Assembly: GCF_026616195.1 (NCBI RefSeq) | Contig: NZ_JANHDH010000001.1 | Coordinates: forward strand, 682,001-746,000 | DNA: 64,000 nt | Direction: 5' to 3' | Source of the DNA: Haloarchaeobius amylolyticus | Lineage (GTDB): Archaea; Halobacteriota; Halobacteria; Halobacteriales; Natrialbaceae | In this document: piece by piece, positions 17,165 through 27,713 of the stretch | Position numbering within the stretch: the stretch's first letter is position 1 | Layout of the letters: each line of letters starts with the position of its first letter | Program-made: the position numbers and the translations under genes | The notes under the pieces: model-generated | Told to the model about the DNA's origin: nothing | The model's input: the letters and a program-made list of their open reading frames with translations, nothing else | The model's database searches: none

Positions 17165-17593
17165 GCTCCCGTCATCGCCGGAGCGTCGAGTGGCCGTCTG
17201 CTGTGACGACCCGGTTCTCTCGACCGGGGTGGACCGGAGGGCGTGCGTCAGCTGGGGACCTGGAACCGGCGGAGATGTCTCTCATGTGTCCTGTCGATTG
17301 TCGGAGTGGCGGCGGCTCGTCGGGAGTGGTGCTGTCGTCGTCGCGTGCGTCACCGGCCGTGATGCGGCCGAACACCGGAGGCTCGTGCTCCGGAGAAGTA
17401 GCTACTGGAGACTGATACAAGAAACTGGCGATTTAATTTCGCACTGTCTCTGCATTTAATAATTCGATGCCCGGGGACAAAAGTCTTGGGGTGAGACCGG
17501 GCGAAGAGCGCCCGCGTCGGCCGCACCGACAGCCCCGGAGAACATCTGCCGATACCGAATACCTTTCCCCCCGGCCTACCGTCTTCGCGTCCA
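17165..17593. other. Divergent intergenic region between the Nudix-like gene and leuB
   Basis: About 430 bases. AT-rich stretches at 17431-17440 (GATTTAATTT) and 17453-17465 (CATTTAATAATTC) are probable promoters, most likely for the minus-strand group. An 82-codon minus-strand ORF (17172-17420) opens with TTG, overlaps the next frame by ATGA and has no domain; I do not call it a gene. The leuB promoter is probably near 17555-17570 (CCGAATACCTTT). Confidence 0.45.
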
Positions 17594-18571
17594 ATGAGCG
17601 AACACATCGCCGTCATCCCCGGCGACGGTATCGGGCAGGAGGTCGTCCCGGCCGCCGTCGAGGTGCTGGACGCGGTCGGCAACTTCGAGTTCGAGTACGG
17701 TGAGGCAGGCGACGCGACGAAGGCAGAGACGGGCGAGGCACTCCCCCCGGAGACCAGAGAGCTCGCGGCGCGTGCCGACGCGACGCTGTTCGGCGCGGCC
17801 GGCGAGACCGCGGCCGACGTCATCCTCCCGCTGCGGGACATCGTGGACTCCTTCGTGAACGTGCGCCCGGCGCGTGCGTACCCGGGCGTGGACGCGCTGC
17901 GCCCCGAGACCGACCTCGTCTTCCTCCGCGAGAACACCGAGGGCGTCTACTCCGGCCACGAGGACCGCCTCTCCGAGGACCTCTCGACGCTGACCCGCGT
18001 CGTCACCTCGTCGGCGTCGGCCCAGCTCGCCGAGTACGCCTGCGAGTACGTCGACGAGCGCGGCCTCGACGGCTTCCACGTCGCCCACAAGGCGAACGTG
18101 ATGCGCGAGACCGACGGGCGCTTCCGGGACACCGTCGTCGACGTGGCCGAGGCCAACGACGTCGAGACCGAGGAGGTCTTGATGGACGCCTTCGCGACCC
18201 ACGTCTGTCTCGACCCGACGCAGTTCGACGTGGTCGTCTGCCCGAACCTCGCAGGCGACGTGCTCTCCGACCTCGCGGCCGGCCTCGTGGGCGGCCTCGG
18301 CCTGCTCCCGAGCGCGAACATCGGCCCGGAGAACGCCCTGTTCGAGCCGGTCCACGGGACCGCCCCCGACATCGCGGGCGAGGGCGTCGCCAACCCCGGC
18401 GCGACCGTCCTCTCGGCGGCGATGCTGCTGGAGTACCTCGGCTACGACGAGGAGGGCCAGCGCGTCCGCGACGCGGTCGAGGAGACCCTCGCGGAGGGTC
18501 CGAACACCCCCGACCTCGGCGGCGACGCGACCACCGAGGAGGTCACCGCGGCCATCGTCGACCGGCTCTGA
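17594..18571 (+). CDS. leuB: 3-isopropylmalate dehydrogenase
   Basis: LeuB oxidises and decarboxylates 3-isopropylmalate to the 2-keto precursor of leucine. The 325-aa protein has the N-terminal [11 protein letters not shown], the substrate/metal motif [12 protein letters not shown] and the NAD-site region [18 protein letters not shown]. Homology to isocitrate and homoisocitrate dehydrogenases exists, but length and context support LeuB. It is 3.7 kb from leuD and has its own upstream region. Confidence 0.9.
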   Translation: MSEHIAVIPGDGIGQEVVPAAVEVLDAVGNFEFEYGEAGDATKAETGEALPPETRELAARADATLFGAAGETAADVILPLRDIVDSFVNVRPARAYPGVDALRPETDLVFLRENTEGVYSGHEDRLSEDLSTLTRVVTSSASAQLAEYACEYVDERGLDGFHVAHKANVMRETDGRFRDTVVDVAEANDVETEEVLMDAFATHVCLDPTQFDVVVCPNLAGDVLSDLAAGLVGGLGLLPSANIGPENALFEPVHGTAPDIAGEGVANPGATVLSAAMLLEYLGYDEEGQRVRDAVEETLAEGPNTPDLGGDATTEEVTAAIVDRL

Positions 18572-18636
18572 GCCGGCGCTGTGGGGACCGGCCTCGAAAC
18601 CGGTACCACTTTCAATCACTGTTCTGACACCGAGGT

Positions 18637-19239
18637 ATGGACGAGGTCTCCCGCACCGAATCCGTCTACGAAGGCGAGAGCGACGCGTTCGTCGAGAAGT
18701 ACCAGACCGAATCCGTCGCCGACCTGTACGGCGAGCGGTTCTTCGACGCCCTCTCCGGACCGTGCGTGCTGGACGTGGGCTGTGGCCCCGGTGCCGACAC
18801 CGCGGTCTTCTCGGACCGCGGCCTCGACGTGGTCGGGTTCGACCGCACGGGGTCCTTCCTGCAGGCGGCCCGCGAGGCCGTGCCCGAGGGTCGGTACGTC
18901 CGCGGCGATATGCGCGACCTGCCGTTCGCGTCGGGACACTTCGACGGGCTCTGGGCGTCTGCCTCCCTCCTGCACGTCCCCCGCGAGGCCGTCCCGGCGA
19001 CCATCCGCGAGTTCCGCCGCGTCCTCGCCGACGACGGCGTGGCGCTGGTGACGCTCAAGCGCGGCACCGAGAGCGGCTACGCCGAGGACGGGCGCTACTT
19101 CGAGCGCTACACCGTCGAAGAAGTCCGGACCCTGTTCGCCGAGAACGGCTTCGACGCGGTCGCGGTCGAGGCCAAGCCGGACTGGCTGCAGGTGCTCGCC
19201 GGCGAGACGGGCGCGGCCCCGGGGTCGGACGCCCGGTGA
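18637..19239 (+). CDS. Class I SAM-dependent methyltransferase
   Basis: The 200-aa protein has motif I VLDVGCGPGADTAVF (about residues 45-59), motif II VVGFDRTGSF and the post-motif LPFASGHFDGLWASASLLHVP typical of UbiE/COQ5-like small-molecule methyltransferases. It follows leuB by 65 nt, so it may share transcripts, but no link to leucine synthesis is visible. Substrate unknown. Confidence 0.83.
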   Translation: MDEVSRTESVYEGESDAFVEKYQTESVADLYGERFFDALSGPCVLDVGCGPGADTAVFSDRGLDVVGFDRTGSFLQAAREAVPEGRYVRGDMRDLPFASGHFDGLWASASLLHVPREAVPATIREFRRVLADDGVALVTLKRGTESGYAEDGRYFERYTVEEVRTLFAENGFDAVAVEAKPDWLQVLAGETGAAPGSDAR

Positions 19240-19281
19240 GTGCTCCGGGACGGGGCGAGTCACCAGCGGACCGGGATGAGA

Positions 19282-19287
19282 TTTAAT
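19282..19287 (+). promoter_or_regulatory. TATA box of the 47-aa gene
   Basis: TTTAAT at 19282-19287 lies 29 nt (centre) before the ATG at 19314, the spacing of a leaderless haloarchaeal promoter. Confidence 0.5.
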
Positions 19288-19313
19288 CGGCTCGCGGTCG
19301 TATCTCTACCCGT

Positions 19314-19457
19314 ATGCCGACCATCGAGATCAGCGAGAGGACGCAGGAACGACTCGACGCCCTCCGCGAGGAGGACGAGACAGACGACGAACTCATCACC
19401 GAACTCATCAACATCTACGAGGCGAGCGAGCGGACCCTGTTCCACGCAGGGGACTGA
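19314..19457 (+). CDS. Small antitoxin-like protein (DUF7557-like)
   Basis: The 47-aa protein starts MPTIEISERTQERLDALREE, like the strand-helix start of ribbon-helix-helix/VapB-type antitoxins, followed by a second helix (DELITELINIYEASE). Similar haloarchaeal proteins are, as I recall, grouped as DUF7557. No toxin gene lies beside it: the next gene is convergent and of another family. It has its own leaderless promoter. Confidence 0.65.
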   Translation: MPTIEISERTQERLDALREEDETDDELITELINIYEASERTLFHAGD

Positions 19458-19459
19458 TT

Positions 19460-19927
19460 CTACTCGGACTTCGCGGCGCGGGCGCAGACGGACTCCCAGC
19501 GCCCCTTGGACTCGAGGTGTGCCTGCAGGGTCTCGGCGTACTCTGTCGCCAGCCTGCTCGCCGCCTCGGACCGTTCCGCCTCGCGTTTCTCGTCGCTGCC
19601 ACCCATCCCGAGGGCGTTCTTCACGGAGTCGAACAGGCCACCACCACCGCCGCCGCCGCCACCACCACCAGCACCGCCGGGTGCGCCACCCATGCCCTGC
19701 ATCTGCTGGGAGATGCGCTCTAACTCGGGGATGACGGCCGAGAGCTTCTCGTCGTTGGCGACGATGCGTGCCTGCTCCGGGTTCTCCGGGTTCTCGATCT
19801 CGAACTCGATGGCGCTCATGATGAGGTCCCACTCCTGGTTCGTGAACTCGGAGTCGAGGACCTCCTGCGTGAACTCCTTGTCGACGGTCATCCGGTCGCC
19901 TACGATGGTGTCCTGCCAGTTTGCCAT
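19460..19927 (-). CDS. DUF5799-type conserved haloarchaeal protein
   Basis: The 155-aa protein starts MANWQDTIVGDRMTVDKEF and has two helical segments (about residues 1-70 and 105-155) joined by a glycine-rich linker with an uninterrupted run of Gly residues (about residues 80-97). The C-terminal helix contains YAETLQAHLESKGRWESVC. I recall this architecture in haloarchaeal DUF5799; function unknown. ATG 19927 is preferred to an upstream start because the conserved part begins there. Confidence 0.68.
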   Translation of the reverse strand: MANWQDTIVGDRMTVDKEFTQEVLDSEFTNQEWDLIMSAIEFEIENPENPEQARIVANDEKLSAVIPELERISQQMQGMGGAPGGAGGGGGGGGGGGLFDSVKNALGMGGSDEKREAERSEAASRLATEYAETLQAHLESKGRWESVCARAAKSE

Positions 19928-20092
19928 GGCCGGTAGTTCGGGAAGGGTACGTATCAGAATTGTGTCTCGGGCAGGGTGTCGACCCCACAGTATTTTCACT
20001 TCGAATACATAAGTTTTCGGCCGTTTGACAGGCCGTGAGAATCAGGCAATACTTACGTCTGTCATCCATCGCGATTGCGAGATGGTCCCCTC

Positions 20093-20944
20093 ATGGACGA
20101 AGACAAGTACCCTCCCGAGACCGATAGACGACGGTTCGTCAAGGGCGTCGTCGGTGGCTCCTCGATGGCCGCCATCACGACGGCCGGCGCGGCCGCGGTG
20201 AACACCAGCACGACCGACGTGGGCAAGGGCGGCGGGTCCGTGACCTACCGTGCCATCCGGAACACCGCCGGGCCTGCCCCCCGCGGCCTCCCCCAGATAC
20301 CCCTCGAGACGGACGACGAGGGCTACATCAAGGGCGTCTGGCCCGAGGCCGAGACCAGAACGCTCGAGGACGGCACCGAGATAACGGTCGCCGAGACGGA
20401 CATCGCCGGTGTCACCTACTCCTCGCGGTGGTTCCAGTACTGCGGTGTCCAGACGTACCGCAACATCCGGCCGGACGCCGACCACGACAACTACATCCGG
20501 TACGACCCCGCGACGACCTACGGCTGGCAGCGCGAATCCGTCGAGGGCGGCGCGAAGGTCCACCCCGAGGACTTCGAACCCTACGAGGACTGGACGAACG
20601 ACATCGGCGACCCCGGCTACGGGAAGCCCGCGACCTGCAACTGGCGCTCGCAGGCGGACTCGGTCCCCTCCGAGGAGACGCTCCCCGTCCAGGTCATCCG
20701 GAGTCCGCGCATCGAGGCGGCCGCCGAGGAGGACGAGTGGCTGGCGGCCTCGACCGTGAAGGGCTGTATCGCCTACCTGAACAAGTGTACCCACTTCTGT
20801 TGCATCCCCGGGTTCAAGGACAGCGGCGACGCGCCGAAGTTCGGTGCCGCGAACAAGAGCTACTGTGGCTGCCACCAGTCGGTGTACGATCCCTTCGAGG
20901 TCGTCGAGAAGACGTACATCGCGTTACCGCGGCCGGACGAGTGA
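20093..20944 (+). CDS. Rieske 2Fe-2S protein with Tat signal
   Basis: The 283-aa protein has a twin-arginine signal or anchor (TDRRRFVKGVVGGSSMAAI, about residues 10-28). The C-terminal 2Fe-2S site has box 1 CTHFCC (first Cys and His as ligands) and box 2 CGCHQS. A large insert of about 130 residues separates the signal from the cluster domain and is rich in Trp and Tyr. Such proteins are the electron-transfer subunit of cytochrome bc-type complexes in haloarchaea. No cytochrome b gene is adjacent, so the partner is not shown here. Start at 20093 places the twin arginine at the usual distance. Confidence 0.85.
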   Translation: MDEDKYPPETDRRRFVKGVVGGSSMAAITTAGAAAVNTSTTDVGKGGGSVTYRAIRNTAGPAPRGLPQIPLETDDEGYIKGVWPEAETRTLEDGTEITVAETDIAGVTYSSRWFQYCGVQTYRNIRPDADHDNYIRYDPATTYGWQRESVEGGAKVHPEDFEPYEDWTNDIGDPGYGKPATCNWRSQADSVPSEETLPVQVIRSPRIEAAAEEDEWLAASTVKGCIAYLNKCTHFCCIPGFKDSGDAPKFGAANKSYCGCHQSVYDPFEVVEKTYIALPRPDE

Positions 20945-20986
20945 GACGGGGTCGGGGGTAGTCACCCCCCAGACCCGCCACTTACC

Positions 20987-21379
20987 TCAGAACGCGCCGT
21001 CTTCGAGTTCGACCGTCGCGTGCAGGCTCTCCTTGAGCGCGTCGTGGACCTTGCAGAGGGCCTCGGCGCGCTCGACGACGGCGTCGGCCTTGTCGCCGAC
21101 CTCGTTCTCGACCTTCACGTCGAAGGTGATGGCGTCGAGTTTGTCGTCCTCGTTGAGGTCGCCCGTGGTGTGGATCTCGACGCGCCCGAGCTCGCCGGCC
21201 TGTCGCTGCTCGGCGGCGACGCGGAGCGCGGGGACGAAACACGCCGCGTAGGAGGCCAGCAGGCTCTCCAGTGTGTCCGGCGCGTCCTCACCGGTGGCGT
21301 CGATGGTCGTCTCGAAATCGCGGATCTCGTTCGTGGCGCTGAACCCCTCCTCGGAGATGGTGCGGACTTCCTTGGACAT
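20987..21379 (-). CDS. OsmC family peroxiredoxin-like protein
   Basis: The 130-aa protein is an OsmC/Ohr-fold protein that reduces organic hydroperoxides with two cysteines. The two are in SYAACFVPAL (about residue 47) and AEALCKVHDAL (about residue 108), at the expected places. Convergent with the Rieske gene. Some OsmC relatives are not peroxidases, so activity is probable rather than sure. Confidence 0.82.
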   Translation of the reverse strand: MSKEVRTISEEGFSATNEIRDFETTIDATGEDAPDTLESLLASYAACFVPALRVAAEQRQAGELGRVEIHTTGDLNEDDKLDAITFDVKVENEVGDKADAVVERAEALCKVHDALKESLHATVELEDGAF

Positions 21380-21608
21380 TGCACTCCATACGTCTCACGG
21401 AACCGAGGTAAGCCTTGGCTTCGCGGTGGTCGCTGTCCGGTGTCTCCGACACCTCCTGGCGCGCGGTGCGCAGACCAAGAACCGCCAGACTTCGGCCGAT
21501 TCTGGCACTGCCCTGGGACGAAATTGGGTCTAACCTGTGGTCGACTTTCCTGTAATCTCGGCGAACGCTCTTTAGCAGGTCCGGGCTCTGTCAGGCCGAG
21601 GTTCAGAC

Positions 21609-22670
21609 ATGAAGAGACGAACGCTGACCGCGGTCGGGTTCGCCGCCCTGCTCCTCACGTCGAGTGTCTTCGGCGTGGTCGGGGCGACGCCCGACGAGAC
21701 GACGACCGCACCCGAACCGACCGGCGACTGGAGCGCCGAACTGGCGTGGTACCTCGGCCTGTTCGACCTGAGCGACGACCAGGTCGACGCCATCGTGGCC
21801 GAGGCCGAGCGAATGCAGGCAGACGGTGCGAGCGCCGCCGAGATACGCCGCGAGGTCGTGGACTCGCTGCGCCAGTACGGCGTCGACGAGCGCGACATCC
21901 GCGAGAAGTCCCAGCTCCGCGTCCTCTACAGGCTGCAGGGACACTACGACCTGACCGACGCCCAGCTCGACGAACTGACGACGATGGTCGTGACCATGTA
22001 CGACGAGGGCGAGGCCATCCCCGAGATCAAGCACGCCGTCGTCCGGCAACTGCAGGACTACGGCGTCGACACGACCGCCCTCGAGGACCGCCTCTGGCAG
22101 GCCCGGTACGAGCACCTGCTGGCGCGGTTCGACCTGAGCGAGTCCGAGGCTCGGCTCGTCGTCGCCGAGGCCCGCGCGCTGTTCGAGAAGGGCGCGACCT
22201 GGGACGACATCCAGGACTCGGTCCGGGCGAACCTCCGCGAGTTCGACGCCCAGCGCGTCGACCGTACCGACTGGCGCCAGAAGCTCCACCACGTGAAGCA
22301 GGTCCACGACCTCGCCCACCGGTACGGACTCAGCGGCGAGGAGGTCCGTGACGTGGTCACCACCGCCCGCGACCTCCGCGAGAACGGTGCGGACCGGGCA
22401 GAGGTCAGGCAGGCCGTCCGCGAGACGGTGAGACAGTACACCACCGACGACCGCAAGAGGGCGGCCGTGAAGCGGGTCGCACACCACCTGCACGACGAGT
22501 CCGACCTGACCCGCGAGGAGATACGGACGGCCCTCACCGAGGCCCGTGACCTCCGAAACGACGGCGCCTCGTGGGCCGAGGTCCGCGAGTACATCAGGGA
22601 ACGTGCCGAGGAACTGTCCGACGAGGAGTCTGCTGGCGAGGCAAGCGCGCGCCCCGTCGCCCCCGCCTGA
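21609..22670 (+). CDS. Secreted protein of five helical repeats
   Basis: I do not recognise a family. The 353-aa protein has a Sec-type signal (about residues 1-25, AALLLTSSVFGVVGA). Five units of about 60-70 residues follow, each starting with DLSD/DLTD/DLSE/GLSG/DLTR and containing a pattern like AxxxxxDGAxxAEIRxxVxxxLRxY. Units begin near residues 54, 116, 177, 237 and 297. All are predicted helical, with no cysteines or transmembrane segment after the signal. It could be a cell-surface adhesin, scaffold or ligand-binding protein. No operon partner. Confidence 0.7.
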   Translation: MKRRTLTAVGFAALLLTSSVFGVVGATPDETTTAPEPTGDWSAELAWYLGLFDLSDDQVDAIVAEAERMQADGASAAEIRREVVDSLRQYGVDERDIREKSQLRVLYRLQGHYDLTDAQLDELTTMVVTMYDEGEAIPEIKHAVVRQLQDYGVDTTALEDRLWQARYEHLLARFDLSESEARLVVAEARALFEKGATWDDIQDSVRANLREFDAQRVDRTDWRQKLHHVKQVHDLAHRYGLSGEEVRDVVTTARDLRENGADRAEVRQAVRETVRQYTTDDRKRAAVKRVAHHLHDESDLTREEIRTALTEARDLRNDGASWAEVREYIRERAEELSDEESAGEASARPVAPA

Positions 22671-22783
22671 CGCTACCGTGACGGCCCTCCACCGCCCCCG
22701 ACCCGACAGCCGGGCCCCGGTACCGACCCGCCAGCGACCCCCGTGACTTATTACCGTTTTCGCGGTACAGGAGACAGACATCG

Positions 22784-23077
22784 ATGCGAAAGGTGCTCTG
22801 GTGGCTCATCGGCGGTGCGCGCGGGGGGCGGAACCGCCTGCGCATCGTCTACGCACTCGACCAGAGACCGATGAACACCAACCAGCTCTCGAAGGCGCTC
22901 GACCTCGACTACAAGACGGTCCAGCACCACCTCGAGCTACTGACCGAGAACAACGTACTGATGACCATGGGCGACGACTACGGCAAGACCTACTTTCTGA
23001 CCGACCAGATGGAAGCGAACATGGACGTCCTCGACGAGATCGCCGACCAGGCGGACCTGGGTGATGTGGATGTCTGA
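22784..23077 (+). CDS. Winged-helix (ArsR-like) regulator
   Basis: The 97-aa protein has a helix-turn-helix of the ArsR/MarR type: helices RLRIVYALDQRP and NTNQLSKALDLDYKTVQHHLELL, and a wing near TMGDDYGKTYFLT. Its 3' end overlaps the next membrane-protein gene by 17 bp from the GTG start, so the two are [12 protein letters not shown]. A second pair of the same design lies at 27.7-28.4 kb. Confidence 0.8.
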   Translation: MRKVLWWLIGGARGGRNRLRIVYALDQRPMNTNQLSKALDLDYKTVQHHLELLTENNVLMTMGDDYGKTYFLTDQMEANMDVLDEIADQADLGDVDV

Positions 23078-23492
23078 GTCGCGCGCGGGCCGGCGGACGC
23101 TGACGGTCGCGGTCGTCGCCTTCGTCATCGCCGTCATCTCGACGCTGGTGTTCGTCCGGGTCGTCCGGCGGCTCCCGCTCGGGTCGAACCCCGAGATCGC
23201 CCTCCAGTTGCTCGTGAAGACGTTCGTCTCGACGTTCACGGTCGTCCTGCTCGTCGCCCTGACCGCCAACTACCTGACGGTGTACCGGGAGCTGCCGAAC
23301 CGCTTCACGCTGAGTCTCATCATCTTCTGTCTCTCACTGCTGCTGTACGCCATCACGTCGGTCCCGCTGGTCGCAATCGTCTTCGGCGGCTTCCGGCAGG
23401 GGCTGGCCGCGAGCATCGGCCCCTTCGCGTTCATCCCCGACGTGTTCGCCAGTATCGCGGTGTTGATACTGCTCCACCAGAGCTACGAGTAG
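23061..23492 (+). CDS. Four-helix membrane protein paired with a winged-helix regulator
   Basis: The 143-aa protein has four hydrophobic segments (about residues 12-32, 52-72, 82-105 and 118-140). It starts at GTG 23061, with ATG 23064 and ATG 23070 as alternatives; the last gives MSESRAG and the shortest overlap with the regulator. It is similar in design to haloarchaeal DUF7521 proteins. It may be a membrane sensor or co-regulator for the HTH protein; this is inference from pairing. Confidence 0.65.
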   Translation: MMWMSESRAGRRTLTVAVVAFVIAVISTLVFVRVVRRLPLGSNPEIALQLLVKTFVSTFTVVLLVALTANYLTVYRELPNRFTLSLIIFCLSLLLYAITSVPLVAIVFGGFRQGLAASIGPFAFIPDVFASIAVLILLHQSYE

Positions 23493-23540
23493 CGGCGAGA
23501 CCCCCGGCAACCGCGGTGTGCAACACACCTAGCCGGAAGC

Positions 23541-23547
23541 ATTAATC
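23541..23547 (+). promoter_or_regulatory. TATA box of the histidine kinase gene
   Basis: ATTAATC at 23541-23547 is centred 30 nt before the ATG at 23574. Confidence 0.5.
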
Positions 23548-23573
23548 ACACGACGATTCAACTGACTGATGAG

Positions 23574-24599
23574 ATGGGAGAGTCAGAGGCGACGTCCTCG
23601 GCGGTGGTCCTCCAGACGCTGGTCGAGAACCTGCCCTACGGCGTCCTCGTCGAGGACGAATCGCGCACCGTCGTGGTCGCCAACCAGGCCCTCTGTGAGG
23701 TCCTCGACATCGACCAGCCACCGGACGAACTCGTCGGCCGTGACTGCGCCCGGGCGGCCCGGGACGCCGCCGATACCTTCGCCGACGACGAGCCGTTCCT
23801 GTCCCGCCTCGACGACGTACTGGAGCGTCGCGAGCCGGTCCACGGCGAGGCGCTCGAACTCGACGACGGCCGCATCGTCGAGCGGACCTACGTCCCCTAC
23901 GAACTCCCCGACGGCGAGGCGAACCTGTGGCTCTACCGCGACGTGACCGACCAGCGGACCCGCGAGCGCGAACTCGAACGCAAGAACGAGCGCCTCGAAC
24001 AGTTCGCGTCGGTCCTCTCCCACGACATCCGGAACCCCCTGAGCGTCGCCACCGCGAGCATCGAGATGGCCGCGGAGGAGCACGACAGCGAGCACCTCAC
24101 GGTGGCGGCAGAGAGCCTCGACCGGATCGACTCGCTGACGAGCCAGCTCCTCACGCTCGCGCGCGACGGTCGCCGCAGTGAGGAGATGGCCCCGGTCCCG
24201 CTTTCCCACGTGGTCGACGAGGCGTGGCGGAACGTCGAGACGGCGGAGGCGACACTCGTCAACGACGCCGAGGGTCGGGTCGAAGCGGACTGGGGTCGGC
24301 TCGCCCAGTTCTTCGAGAACCTGCTCAACAACGCCATCGAGCACGGGGGCGCCGACGTGAGGGTCCAGGTCGCGTCGACCACCGACGGCTTCACCGTCAC
24401 CGACGACGGGGCCGGCCTCGACGACGCGGAGACAGACCGGCTGTTCGAGACCGGCTACTCGACGAAGGAGGGCGGGACGGGCCTCGGACTGAGCATCGTC
24501 GAGGACATCGCGACCGCGCATGGGTGGGACATCGCGGTCGAGTCACCGTCGGATGCGGGACTCTCTATCGAGGTGACCGGTGTGACCTATCTCGCGTGA
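23574..24599 (+). CDS. PAS-domain sensor histidine kinase
   Basis: The 341-aa soluble kinase has a PAS domain (about residues 12-120), a short coiled coil (RERELERKNERLEQF), the phospho-acceptor H-box SHDIRNPL (His about residue 149) and an ATPase domain with N-box NLLNNAIEHG, G1 DDGAGLDD and G2 GGTGLGLSI. No membrane segment and no response regulator next door, common for haloarchaeal orphan kinases. The PAS ligand is unknown. Confidence 0.9.
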   Translation: MGESEATSSAVVLQTLVENLPYGVLVEDESRTVVVANQALCEVLDIDQPPDELVGRDCARAARDAADTFADDEPFLSRLDDVLERREPVHGEALELDDGRIVERTYVPYELPDGEANLWLYRDVTDQRTRERELERKNERLEQFASVLSHDIRNPLSVATASIEMAAEEHDSEHLTVAAESLDRIDSLTSQLLTLARDGRRSEEMAPVPLSHVVDEAWRNVETAEATLVNDAEGRVEADWGRLAQFFENLLNNAIEHGGADVRVQVASTTDGFTVTDDGAGLDDAETDRLFETGYSTKEGGTGLGLSIVEDIATAHGWDIAVESPSDAGLSIEVTGVTYLA

Positions 24600-24675
24600 G
24601 GGACGAATCGGTCGGTGAACCGGGAAAGAAGCGATGTGGTCGCGTCGACCGGGTGTTCGGCGGGGCGACCGCCGA

Positions 24676-25413
24676 TCAGTCCAGCGGGCTCCCGGGCAGT
24701 TCCCAGGACTCGTCGCCCTCGAGGACGACGACCTCGGCGTCGCTGCCGGTCGCCTTGACCTCCTTCACGAAGTCCTGCGGGTCCTGCTCGATGGGCGGGA
24801 ACGTGTCGTAGTGCATCGGGAACGCGTAGTCCACGTCGAGCCAGTCGACCGCGATGGCGGCCTGCCACGGGCCCATGGTGAAGTGGTCGCCGATGGGCAC
24901 GGCCGCGGCGTCGGGCTGGAGGTGCGGGCCGATGACGTCGCGCATCTCCGTCATCAGCGAGGTGTCGCCCGCGTGGTAGAAGGTCTGGGAGTCCTCGTCC
25001 GCGACCTGCGTGGGCTTGGTGTCGGAGATGATGAACCCGGCCGGCATCCCGCCGGAGGTGCCGTAGCTGGTGTCCATCCCGTTGGTGTGGTCGGCACGGT
25101 GCATCGTGATGTAGGCGTCACCGCACTCGACGGTGCCGCCGAGGTTCATGCCCATGCCGCCGACGGCCTCGTACTCGCCGAACTCGTCGCGGCAGTACTC
25201 GACGACCTCCGGCGTGGCGACCAGCTTCGTCCCCTCGTAGCGGTCCACGTCGCCGATGTGGTCGGCGTGGCCGTGCGTGAGCAGGAGGTAGTCGGGGTCG
25301 AGCTCCTCGGGGTCCGTCGACGTCTTCGGGTTCTCGAAGAACGGGTCGATGAGCAGCTCTGTGTCGCCGACCGTCACGAGCCACGTCGAGTGGCCGTACC
25401 AGGTAAGTTGCAT
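24676..25413 (-). CDS. UPF0173 metal-dependent hydrolase (metallo-beta-lactamase fold)
   Basis: The 245-aa protein starts [13 protein letters not shown] and has the metal motif [11 protein letters not shown] (HxHxDH), a second His in MHRADH and Asp in FYHAGDTSL; a final His is in [10 protein letters not shown]. Family members are widespread and poorly characterised. Divergent from the next gene. Confidence 0.88.
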   Translation of the reverse strand: MQLTWYGHSTWLVTVGDTELLIDPFFENPKTSTDPEELDPDYLLLTHGHADHIGDVDRYEGTKLVATPEVVEYCRDEFGEYEAVGGMGMNLGGTVECGDAYITMHRADHTNGMDTSYGTSGGMPAGFIISDTKPTQVADEDSQTFYHAGDTSLMTEMRDVIGPHLQPDAAAVPIGDHFTMGPWQAAIAVDWLDVDYAFPMHYDTFPPIEQDPQDFVKEVKATGSDAEVVVLEGDESWELPGSPLD

Positions 25414-25515
25414 GGCGTCTGGTACTACTCCCGAAATGAACTTAAAACTGCACGCGACGGCAGTCCACGACGGTCGTCCGGCGGGTTATTTGTCCCACAA
25501 GGCGTAGCCCGCGGC

Positions 25516-27150
<1,635 letters not shown>

Positions 27151-27271
27151 CTTCCGCCTTGCACCTATGTGAAGGCCCCGAACCACCCGGTGTGGGATAC
27201 GCGTGCCGGCGGACAGTACCCAGCTGTCGTGCCGGCGGTCCGTCAGTCGGTCTGTCGGTTCTGGCGCCGCC

Positions 27272-27472
27272 TCAGGCGTTGTTCATCCGCTGGCTGGAGC
27301 GCTCGCCGCAGGTCTGGCACTCCTTGACGCGGTACGGCTCCCGGGAGAACTGCGCGTTCTCCTGCTTGGAACTCTCGGTGATGATCTGGACGGAGACCTT
27401 GTGCAGCGTCTCCGTGCCACAGCAGTCGCAGCGTTCGGTCAGCCCATTGAATGAGTCGTCAGTCGTTGCCAT
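27272..27472 (-). CDS. Small zinc beta-ribbon protein (DUF7835-like)
   Basis: The 66-aa protein has four Cys as two CxxC-type knuckles: CDCCG (about residues 15-19) and CQTCG (about residues 52-56), typical of a zinc ribbon. The region between is beta-rich (HKVSVQIITESS). It resembles small haloarchaeal zinc ribbons; I recall the name DUF7835 but cannot check it. Could bind nucleic acid or protein. Confidence 0.7.
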   Translation of the reverse strand: MATTDDSFNGLTERCDCCGTETLHKVSVQIITESSKQENAQFSREPYRVKECQTCGERSSQRMNNA

Positions 27473-27713
27473 ACATGGAGATTAGCCTCTACTGTTATAA
27501 TGCCCGATTAGCGTTTTCAGGCTGAGAAATAACCTTGTGGTACCACTTAGTAGCGGCCTGGGAACGCACCAGGTAGGCCACGTTCCAGCACTTGTTCGCA
27601 CTGGCGAGGCTACTTAAAAATAGTGGCCGATGCGACCACCATCCCGTTCCCATCCTGCGTATTTCGGGGATTCCACCGGAGCCCAAAACCTTATAGTCCG
27701 GAACCGGCGACGT

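Noticed and set aside
17172-17420. 82-codon minus-strand ORF before the Nudix-like gene
   Set aside because: TTG start, Pro/Arg-rich, no domain; more likely 5' [12 protein letters not shown] sequence.
23334-23528. Minus-strand 64-codon frame
   Set aside because: Antisense to a membrane-protein gene without supporting start or domain.
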